From Fimbriiglobus sp. (GTDB taxonomy: Bacteria; Planctomycetota; Planctomycetia; Gemmatales; Gemmataceae): a DNA stretch of 47,006 nucleotides. The notes below the pieces were generated by a model, which had not been told where the DNA came from, searched no databases, and was given only the letters and a program-made list of their open reading frames with translations. The stretch covers positions 1 through 47,006 of the forward strand of contig JANXTU010000089.1 in assembly GCA_025352235.1 (NCBI GenBank). Reading direction: 5' to 3'. Each line of letters opens with the position of its first letter. Positions within the stretch are counted from its first letter, which is position 1. A program made the position numbers and the translations under genes. Of this stretch, positions 25,896 to 32,723 are shown piece after piece.

Positions 25896-26592
25896 GCGGC
25901 GACTCCGGTCGGGGCGCCCCGAACGGGGCGGAACGAGTTCTTACCCATCAGCCTAACTGGAAACGGGGCGAAGTTCATGGATCGGATCGATTTTTTCGCC
26001 ACTTTCTCGGCTCGTCCGGCGGAATAGGCGAATCGGACTCAAGTTCCATATCGTACCGCGAGGGTTTCTTGGGGGCGTATCGAAAAACCCACCGGGAAAA
26101 TGCTTCCAACCCAGTGTGTGACACCCCACTTTGGAACAATTTGGAAGAATTAAAAGAATCGGACCCGAAACGATCCGTATGGCCGATCATCATGTTGTAT
26201 AAGGACTTGCGTCATAGAATTCCGAAGAATCCCCGAGCCGACGCAAGGGGGGTGCTGGAACAATTGCTCTTGGACGAATGTCAGGAACGCCCGCTGACAA
26301 AACGGATTTTCAGGTCCGAAGACCGGCGTCATTCCGAGCATGAACTATGAAAACCGTCCGTTCCAACAAACTCCAAGAATCGTTGCGATACCCCTTCCCG
26401 GTAGTTGCGCATGTTTTGCCGTGCTTATGTGCGATGGAATGAGTCGGTTTGGCACGGATCCATCGATTTCGATGTGTTCTCACAAAGACCCTATCGATTT
26501 CTAGGTTTTGTGGAACTTGGTACTGAGTTTGCTGTGGGAGAGGGCTATCGGTACTCCCTTCCACGGGTGGCCCTCGACCCAAAGCGTGCCCT
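25896..26592. other. Low-GC region without a convincing gene
   Basis: Nearly 700 bases. GC falls to about 42-47% in the lines 26101-26220, against roughly 60-65% in neighbouring genes. Short open frames exist on both strands (for example 26069-26350 rightward from a TTG and 25975-26193 leftward), but none shows a recognisable domain, third-position GC bias or a ribosome-binding site. An 8-base inverted repeat (cttgcgtc with gacgcaag) lies near 26205-26250. It may include the promoter of the leftward coiled-coil gene, plus older decayed DNA. Confidence 0.5.
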
Positions 26593-26787
26593 ATGCCTAA
26601 TCTTGCCGATTGGCCCACCACTCGCGCCGCCGCCGAACTTGACGTCATCGAGCTGCCTATTCTGCTGCCCGTATGGCAATTGGACGCACTCGAGACCGCC
26701 GCGCGGGATCGCGGCATGACGATTGGCCAATTGATCCGCCGACTCTTATCCGACCACTTCGCCGACAAACGACCGCTCCGAGATTGA
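26593..26787 (+). CDS. Small protein with ribbon-helix-helix-like C-terminal half
   Basis: A 64-residue protein starting MPNLADWPTTRAAAELDVIE. The segment LPVWQLDALETAARDRGMTI with GQLIRRLLSDHFA reads like a strand followed by two helices, the pattern of RHH/CopG-type antitoxins and DNA-binding proteins (a short beta strand, then 'xLExxAxxxGMTxGxLIRxLL'). It would dimerise on DNA. No toxin gene is adjacent; the flanking sequence is non-coding or ambiguous. No ribosome-binding site is obvious before the ATG. Family membership is inferred from pattern only. Confidence 0.55.
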   Translation: MPNLADWPTTRAAAELDVIELPILLPVWQLDALETAARDRGMTIGQLIRRLLSDHFADKRPLRD

Positions 26788-27143
26788 TTGCGATTTGTAA
26801 TGCGTCCTCGGTGATCACGTCCGGCGACTTCCCTTCCTTTGCGTTTTCGTGCCCAGAATCTGCCGGGTAGACTTTATGGGCTACGGCCGTGCGGATGCCG
26901 TTTCCGATTCCTCTGGGCGCACGCGCAGTGACGTTCGCCGATCACGAATCGCGTCCCGAATGCAGATTCGAATTCCACGTCGGGGCCAAACGTTGCATCG
27001 GCGTTTCGATGTGGATCGACCGTATTACCCAAGCGCGTCGATCACGGAAACGCCCCTCAACCAAAAATCGCCCGCTCTCGAAACGATGTTCCGAATGCGG
27101 GCAAGAGTGCAGTCGAACTGATCACCCGGGACGATGAACTCGA
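26788..27143. other. Gap between the RHH-like gene and narK; one doubtful small frame
   Basis: A 356-base stretch. One rightward frame, 26889-27137 (82 codons from a GTG), contains a CSECGQEC cluster that could bind zinc, but its codon bias is weak and no ribosome-binding site was seen; I do not call it a gene. The narK stop lies at the right end. No repeat or terminator was recognised. Confidence 0.35.
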
Positions 27144-28538
27144 TCATCGTCCCGACGCGGCGGTGGCCATCGCTTCCGCAGGGACCGCATCGACCGTCTC
27201 CTGCCGGCTCAACCACTGCTCGGTTTGGAACCAAATCGCGCTGACCACCGTGAGGCCCAACAGGACGCCGAAGAGCATTTGCGGCAGGCCTGTCAACCCT
27301 TGCAATGGCACGACCCCGAGCGGGATCAACACGCCCCCGAGCGCCCCCAGCAAGCCCACCAAGCCACCCACGGCGCCGATATTCTGCGGGAACGAATCCG
27401 GGATGAGCTTGTAGACGCTCGCCTTGCCGATGCCCATGCCGGCCCCGAGCACGAACAGCGCGGCGGTGAACGCCCACACATCGAGACCCAGCGGCAGACT
27501 CAGCACCGTTCCCGCGGCGATCATCGCGACGAAGACGCCGGTCATCACGACTTTGGGCCCGAACCGATCCGAGAGCCAACCGCCGAGCGGCCGGAGCAAA
27601 CTCGCCGGGAAGACGTAGCAAATCCCCGCGAGCCAGCCGATCCACATGGTCAGCTTCTTCAAGTCCTCGGCCACGGCCGGGTTCGCTTTCAAGTAGTCCT
27701 TGTACTCGTCGCCCTGCATTTTCTTGACCTTCGGGAAGTCGGCGACCGTCTGCGCGGACAGCGACAGGCTCTGGGCGAGGTCGGCGCCGTAGTTGGAGTA
27801 GTAGTATTTCGGCAACACCCCCGATAGCGCGACATAAGCACCGAACACGACGACGTAGTGCAAGCTGTACTCCCAAACGCGGCGGTGCTTCAACGGCGCC
27901 GACATCTCGGCTAGGCTCTTGCCGCGGCCGGGGCAGCGGGCGAGCTTCGGGGCCGCGAACCAGACGATCGCGGCCATCAACAGCAGCAGCGCACTGTACG
28001 CCGCCGGGATAAAGCGCCAGCCGCCGGGAATCGCGCCGTCGAAGAAGCCGCTCGCCGGGATGGTGGCGATCAACAGCGGCCCGACCAGTTTGGTGACCGA
28101 CGCGCCGACGTTGCCGGCGCCGAAGACGCCCAGCGCCAACCCTTGACGCTCTTTCGGGAACCAAGCCGCGTTCCACGCGATGCCGACCGAAAACGAATTC
28201 CCCGCGATGCCATACAGCGCCGCGCAGATCAGCAGTTGCGTGTAGTTTTCGATGAGGCTGACGCCGAAGGTCGGCACCACCGTGAGCAGTAGCAGGATCG
28301 TCATCATGATCCGGCCGCCGTATTTATCGGTCCAGACGCCGAAGTTGAAGCGCAGGATCGACCCCGCGAGAATCGCGGTGAGCGCGAGCCAATACAGTTG
28401 CGAATCGCTCAAGCCGAGCTCTTTGCTAATGGGGATGCTGAGCATCCCGAGCATCAGCCAAACGGCGAACATCAGGGTGAACGAAACGGTGCTCAGCCAG
28501 AGCACGCGCATTCGTTGGCCGGGGGTCGGTGTGGGCAT
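27144..28538 (-). CDS. Nitrate/nitrite transporter, NarK-type MFS
   Basis: A ~464-residue major-facilitator protein with about twelve helices. FNFGVWTDKYGGRIMM is the cytoplasmic loop-2 MFS motif, GNSFSVGIAWNAAWFPKERQGLALGVFGAGN contains the nitrate signature region, and GGVLIPLGVVPL and NIGAVGGLVGLLGALGG fit the second nitrate signature. NarK/NasA-type proteins bring nitrate into the cell. An extra ~45-residue loop between helices 6 and 7 (including KKMQGDEYKDYLKANPA) is longer than in E. coli NarK. I chose the ATG at 28538 (MPTPTPGQR); the frame is open to 28649, but the extra part reads through palindromic DNA. It is the last gene of the nitrate cluster, 157 bases after the electron-transfer gene. 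Confidence 0.9.
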   Translation of the reverse strand: MPTPTPGQRMRVLWLSTVSFTLMFAVWLMLGMLSIPISKELGLSDSQLYWLALTAILAGSILRFNFGVWTDKYGGRIMMTILLLLTVVPTFGVSLIENYTQLLICAALYGIAGNSFSVGIAWNAAWFPKERQGLALGVFGAGNVGASVTKLVGPLLIATIPASGFFDGAIPGGWRFIPAAYSALLLLMAAIVWFAAPKLARCPGRGKSLAEMSAPLKHRRVWEYSLHYVVVFGAYVALSGVLPKYYYSNYGADLAQSLSLSAQTVADFPKVKKMQGDEYKDYLKANPAVAEDLKKLTMWIGWLAGICYVFPASLLRPLGGWLSDRFGPKVVMTGVFVAMIAAGTVLSLPLGLDVWAFTAALFVLGAGMGIGKASVYKLIPDSFPQNIGAVGGLVGLLGALGGVLIPLGVVPLQGLTGLPQMLFGVLLGLTVVSAIWFQTEQWLSRQETVDAVPAEAMATAASGR

Positions 28539-28590
28539 AGGATGGCTCTCAGTCGAGGATGGAATTGTTCGTGTGTTGAATGTCATGTCC

Positions 28591-28626
28591 TTTGTGGCGA
28601 CACGTTTCTTAACGTGTCGCCACAAA
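28591..28626. repeat. Perfect 16-bp hairpin between the electron-transfer gene and narK
   Basis: The arms tttgtggcgacacgtt (28591-28606) and aacgtgtcgccacaaa (28611-28626) pair perfectly around a tctt loop. The core word gtggcgacacg returns as part of a second hairpin just to the right. It may act as a terminator or processing site upstream of narK, or simply be a member of a dispersed repeat family. Confidence 0.85.
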
Positions 28627-28663
28627 CATCGAAAGTTTGAACACTTCACAACGTGGAGTTGTC

Positions 28664-28685
28664 CGACACGTTAAGGAGCGTGTCG
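28664..28685. repeat. Second, shorter hairpin of the same word
   Basis: Arms cgacacg (28664-28670) and cgtgtcg (28679-28685) with loop ttaaggag lie ten bases after the stop of the leftward electron-transfer gene, which ends at 28696. The right arm continues as cgtgtcgccac, a word shared with the neighbouring hairpin at 28591-28626. Confidence 0.65.
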
Positions 28686-28695
28686 CCACGTAGGC

Positions 28696-30108
28696 TCACA
28701 CCGAGGCTTTCGCCGTCTTCAAAATCAAGTTCGCCAGTTGCCCGCGGCACGAGCCGCAACCGGTGCCGGCTTGGGTCGCCGCGCTCAGGCTCGGCAGCGT
28801 CGTCGCGCCGTGGTCGATGGCCGCGAGAAGCGTCGACCGGCAGACATGATGGCAGTTGCAGATTTCCGGATCGCTGGCAGCAGGGGAGAGTTCCCCGCTG
28901 CAGAGCAGGTCGAGGCGATTGGCCGGGAGGGAATCGCCGCGGTCGAACCAGCGGGCGAGCGCCGCGGCGGTGTCCCCTTCGCCGACGAGGATCGCCCCGA
29001 CGAGCTTGCCGTCGCGAACGATCAACTTGCGGTAGATCCCACGCCGCTCTTCGAGCACTTGCAAGACTTCATCGGTATCTTGTTTCGGTTCGGTGGCCCC
29101 CATGCTGGCCACATCGACCCCGGCGACTTTCAACTTCGTGTAGAGCTTCGAGCCGCGGTAGCGGGCCAACGGGTTCGTCCCGGTCAGCACGTCGGCCAAC
29201 ACTTCGCACTGCTCCCAGATCGGCGGGACGATGCCGTAGACGACGCCGTTGTGTTCGGCGCATTCGCCGAGCGCGAACACACCCGGAGATGCCGTGGCCA
29301 TGAGGTCGTTGACGACGATGCCGCGCTTGACGGGAATGTTCGAGGATTCTGCCACCGCCACGCGCGGTCGCACGCCGGTGGCCATCACGACGAGGTCGGC
29401 CGGCAGGACTTCGCCGGTTTTCAGAACGACCCCTTCGACCTTTTCGCCGCCGGTGAACCCGGTCGCGGCGACGCCGGTGCGGACGAAGATCCCCAGTCTT
29501 TCCACGGCTTTGCGAACGAACTCGCCGCCGAGCCGATCGACTTGCAGGTTCATCAACCACTCGGGCAAATGGACGACGGTGACGTGGATCCCCAAGTCGG
29601 ACAGGGCCTTGGCCGCTTCGAGGCCGAGCAACCCGCCGCCGAGAACCACGGCCGACGACGCGGGGCGGGCATAGGCGCGGATGCGCTGGCAGTCGTCGAC
29701 GGTGCGGAAGACGAACGCGCCGTCTTTCGGGCAACCGTCCGCTTTGGTCAAATTGTCGAGTGGCGGAATGAACGGCGCCGAGCCGGTGGCGATCACGGCC
29801 ACGTCGTACGGGAGCGTTTGACCGTCCTTGGTGAAGAGCGTCCGCGTCGGCGGGTCGAGCTTCGCCACGAGTGTGTCCGAATGGTACGTCACGCCGCGGT
29901 CGGCGTACCACGCGCGCGGTTTCGTCGTGATTTCCTCGGCCGTGCCGCCGCCGAGAATCCGCCCGAGCAAGATGCGGTTGTAGCAGCCGTGCGGTTCCTC
30001 GCCGAAGACGGTGATATCGAACGCCAGCCCCGCGTTGCGGCGGAAGAGTTCGTCCAGCAGTCGGCCACAAGCCATGCCGTTGCCGATGATCGCGAGTCGT
30101 TTCTTCAT
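28696..30108 (-). CDS. FAD-dependent electron-transfer subunit with BFD [2Fe-2S] domain, for nitrate reduction
   Basis: A 470-residue flavoprotein like the N-terminal part of NirB. IIGNGMACGRLLDEL is the FAD motif, GCYNRILLGRIL and VIATGSAPFIPPLDN follow, VVLGGGLLGLEAAKAL is the NAD(P)H motif, and GVFALGECAEHNGVVYG the second FAD motif. The C-terminal BFD-type domain has C417 and C419 (CNCHHVC), with C451 and C454 (CGSC), the four ligands of a 2Fe-2S cluster. It resembles the NasB/NasC-type electron donor of assimilatory nitrate reductase and would pass electrons from NAD(P)H to NasA. It starts six bases after the nasA stop, with GAGG ahead of the ATG. It lacks the siroheme domain found in NirB, so it is not itself a nitrite reductase. 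Confidence 0.88.
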   Translation of the reverse strand: MKKRLAIIGNGMACGRLLDELFRRNAGLAFDITVFGEEPHGCYNRILLGRILGGGTAEEITTKPRAWYADRGVTYHSDTLVAKLDPPTRTLFTKDGQTLPYDVAVIATGSAPFIPPLDNLTKADGCPKDGAFVFRTVDDCQRIRAYARPASSAVVLGGGLLGLEAAKALSDLGIHVTVVHLPEWLMNLQVDRLGGEFVRKAVERLGIFVRTGVAATGFTGGEKVEGVVLKTGEVLPADLVVMATGVRPRVAVAESSNIPVKRGIVVNDLMATASPGVFALGECAEHNGVVYGIVPPIWEQCEVLADVLTGTNPLARYRGSKLYTKLKVAGVDVASMGATEPKQDTDEVLQVLEERRGIYRKLIVRDGKLVGAILVGEGDTAAALARWFDRGDSLPANRLDLLCSGELSPAASDPEICNCHHVCRSTLLAAIDHGATTLPSLSAATQAGTGCGSCRGQLANLILKTAKASV

Positions 30109-30114
30109 CGATCC

Positions 30115-32244
30115 TCACTCCGTGGGTCGGACGCTCGCGATCCGCACGGCCGCCAGTTTGTATTCGGGCATCCGGCTGATCGGGTCGAGGGCCATATTCG
30201 TCAAGGTGTTCGCGCTGTCCGACCCGCCCCAATGGAACGCGGCGAAGAGCGTATCGGGGCGGATATCCGGGGTGATTTCGGCGTGGAATTCGGCCCGCCC
30301 GCGGCGGCTTTCCAGTGTCACGAGGCTGTCGGTGAAAATCGCGTGGCGCTCGGCGACGGTCGGGTGGAGCTGCAGCATCGGCCGCGGTCGCTCGTGGACG
30401 AGCTTGCTCACCAGCCGGGTTTGCGCGCCCGAGTTGTAATGCTCCTTGTAGCGCCCCGTCGTGAAGAAATAGGGGTAGGCGTCGTCCGGGTGTTCGCCGC
30501 CCGGGCGGTGTTCGACCGCGAAGAATTTGGCTCGGCCATCGGCGTGGTGGAAGCGCTCGGCGAACAAGCGCGGGGTGCCGGGGTGATCGTCGTATGGGCA
30601 GGGCCAGAAGACGCCGTCTTGGGCGTCGATTTTGGCATAGCTGATGCCGCTGTAATCGGCGGTGCTCCCCGCGGTGGCCCGGCGGAATTCGGCGAAGACG
30701 TCTTCGGCCGATTCGAATTGAAATTGGTGGCCGTGGTCCAATCGCTCCGCGAGTTCGCGCAGGATCTCGAGATCGCCGCGGACGCCGCGCGGCGGGCGCA
30801 CCGTCGGCCGGCGGTGCAGCACGCGCCCCTCGAAGTTGGTCATCGTGCCCGATTCCTCGGCCCACTGAAACACCGGCAGCACGACGTCGGCCAGCGCGGT
30901 CGTCTCGTTGGCGAAGGCATCGCAGACGGCGAGGAACTCCGTCGATTTCAGCCGGTTCAGCACGCGGGTTTTATCCGGCGACGCCACCGCGATATTCGAT
31001 CCCATGACGAAGAGCGTGCGGATGCCGCCCGTCGGTCCGAGTGAATCGAGGAGTTCGCAAGCGCTTTTCCCCTTCCGCGGCAGGCTTTCGGCGGGCACGC
31101 CCCAGACGTTCGCAATCGCCTCGCGGTGTTCGGGGTTCTCGATCGACCGGTAGCCCGGCAGTTGGTCGGCCTTCTGCCCGTGCTCGCGCCCGCCTTGACC
31201 GTTGCCCTGCCCCGTCAGCGTCGCCCAACCGCTATTCGGTTTCCCCGGCAGTCCGAGGGCGAGGGCGAGGTTGATCCATGCGTGGACGGTATCGACGCCT
31301 TTGCTGTGCTGCTCCGGCCCGCGACCGGAGAGGATTAGACACGACTTCGCCGCGCCCATCCAGCGGAGCAGTTGCCGCATCTGCGGCTCGCCGACACCGG
31401 TGATCCGCTCGACCGCCGCGGGGTGGTAATTCAGAACCGTCGCCCGCACGGCTTCGAAGCCGTTCGTCCGATCCGCGATGTACTCGCGGTTCAAAAAACC
31501 GTCCTCGATGGCGAGGTAGAGCAAGCCGTTGGCGAGGGCAAGGTCGGAGCCCGGTGTCACGCCCAAGTGCAGATCGGCGCGGCGGGCCGTTTCGGTGCGG
31601 CGCGGATCGACCACGGCGAGCCGCCCGCCGTTCGCTTTCTGTTTCTCGAACCACTGCATGATCGGCGGGAGGGTGTCGGCGCAGTTGGAACCGACCAGCA
31701 CGACAACTTCGGAGCGGGCGATATCCTCGATGGGAAACGGCAGACCGCGGTCGATGCCGAAGGCGCGGTTCCCACCCCCGGCGGCGCTCGACATGCACCA
31801 GCGGCCGTTGTAATCGATGTTCGCCGTGCCGAGCGCCAAGCGGGCAAATTTGCCCAGCAAGTACGCCTTCTCGTTGGTGAGTGCCCCCGAGCCGAAGACG
31901 CCGTTGGCATCGGCGCCGTGCGCGGTCTTGGTTCGGCTCATCGCGTCGGCAATGCGATCGAGCGCTTCGTCCCAACTCGCTTCGCGGAATTCGTCGGCGC
32001 GGGAATCGCGTACGAGCGGATGCAGCAACCGCCGCGGGTGATTGAGCAGGGCGAAGCTCGTCCACCCTTTGATGCAAAGCTGGCCGTTGTTGACGGGGAA
32101 GTGGGGATCGCCTTGGATTTGCGGCACCGATTCGCCGGCGGTGTCGGCCATGCGGATGCCGCACTGGAACGCGCAATACGGGCAATGCGTGCGGATCGCG
32201 AGTTCATCGCGGCTGCGGACCAGGGGTAGCGTGGTGGTCGTCAT
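30115..32244 (-). CDS. nasA: Assimilatory nitrate reductase catalytic subunit (molybdopterin)
   Basis: A 709-residue molybdopterin oxidoreductase. The N-terminal 4Fe-4S ligands are C21, C24, C28 and C57 (CPYCAFQC ... QLCIKG), with Lys59 next to the cluster. FGSGALTNEKAYLLGKFARL, VGSNCADTLPPI, and LVMGSNIAVASPD-type segments (here FVMGSNIAVASPD) follow the family pattern. The C-terminal MopB-binding domain includes FFTTGRYKEHYNSGAQTR. It reduces nitrate to nitrite in the cytoplasm. There is no Tat signal, consistent with NasA rather than NapA. It starts three bases after the nirD stop. The cysteine ligation at Mo cannot be decided by reading alone. Confidence 0.92.
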   Translation of the reverse strand: MTTTTLPLVRSRDELAIRTHCPYCAFQCGIRMADTAGESVPQIQGDPHFPVNNGQLCIKGWTSFALLNHPRRLLHPLVRDSRADEFREASWDEALDRIADAMSRTKTAHGADANGVFGSGALTNEKAYLLGKFARLALGTANIDYNGRWCMSSAAGGGNRAFGIDRGLPFPIEDIARSEVVVLVGSNCADTLPPIMQWFEKQKANGGRLAVVDPRRTETARRADLHLGVTPGSDLALANGLLYLAIEDGFLNREYIADRTNGFEAVRATVLNYHPAAVERITGVGEPQMRQLLRWMGAAKSCLILSGRGPEQHSKGVDTVHAWINLALALGLPGKPNSGWATLTGQGNGQGGREHGQKADQLPGYRSIENPEHREAIANVWGVPAESLPRKGKSACELLDSLGPTGGIRTLFVMGSNIAVASPDKTRVLNRLKSTEFLAVCDAFANETTALADVVLPVFQWAEESGTMTNFEGRVLHRRPTVRPPRGVRGDLEILRELAERLDHGHQFQFESAEDVFAEFRRATAGSTADYSGISYAKIDAQDGVFWPCPYDDHPGTPRLFAERFHHADGRAKFFAVEHRPGGEHPDDAYPYFFTTGRYKEHYNSGAQTRLVSKLVHERPRPMLQLHPTVAERHAIFTDSLVTLESRRGRAEFHAEITPDIRPDTLFAAFHWGGSDSANTLTNMALDPISRMPEYKLAAVRIASVRPTE

Positions 32245-32247
32245 GGG

Positions 32248-32562
32248 TCAGAGGGTCACAACGATTCCGGAGTCGGTCACTTCAACGGGGTACGTGGCGA
32301 TGGAGCAAATGCCGGGCTGATCGCATTCCCCGGTCGTGGCGTCGAAGCGGAAATTGTGGTACGGGCAGACGACCGAATCCCCGGTGAGCATGCCATCGGC
32401 GAGCGGGCCGTTTTTATGGGGGCAGAAGCCGTCGGTCGCGAAGACCCGCCCGCCACGAGTGCGGAAGACGGCGATCGGTTTGCCCTCGACTTCGAAGGCG
32501 CGCCCCAGCCCCACAGGGAGGTCGTCGAGTTGACACAGGACGATGCGATTGAGCGTGAGCAT
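32248..32562 (-). CDS. nirD: Rieske-type nitrite reductase small subunit
   Basis: A 104-residue protein with a Rieske 2Fe-2S centre: C47 and H49 in FCPHKNGPL, C66 and H69 in VCPYHNFRFD. NirD supports NirB in NAD(P)H-dependent nitrite reduction. It lies between nirB and nasA in the same direction, three bases from the nasA start. The 160-base gap from nirB is filled by a palindromic repeat. The ATG at 32562 begins MLTLNRIVL and gives the family's usual length. Confidence 0.92.
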   Translation of the reverse strand: MLTLNRIVLCQLDDLPVGLGRAFEVEGKPIAVFRTRGGRVFATDGFCPHKNGPLADGMLTGDSVVCPYHNFRFDATTGECDQPGICSIATYPVEVTDSGIVVTL

Positions 32563-32608
32563 GGGGGAATCCGATCCGTTTCGTTACAGGCAGTCGCAGG
32601 CGAATCAC

Positions 32609-32699
32609 GTCGGCCCCTTCGGGGCGGAAACCCATTTTTGATTCTGTCCCAGGGCTTCCGCCCTGGGCTCTAGAAGTCGGCCCCGTTGGGGCGAAGAAT
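32609..32699. repeat. Palindromic element between nirB and nirD
   Basis: It contains cggccccttcggggcgga at the left, the palindrome cccagggcttccgccctggg at 32648-32667, and cggccccgttggggcgaag at about 32677-32695. The 22-base word cccagggcttccgccctgggct also occurs, in the same orientation, in the large element at 12331-12575. So this is a second, simpler member of the same repeat family, again in a gap inside an operon. Confidence 0.85.
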
Positions 32700-32723
32700 G
32701 GCGATGCGATGTCCCGAGCGCCC

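Noticed and set aside
26889-27137. Small frame with a possible zinc-binding CSECGQEC
   Set aside because: No ribosome-binding site, weak codon bias and no recognised family; kept only as a note in the intergenic entry.
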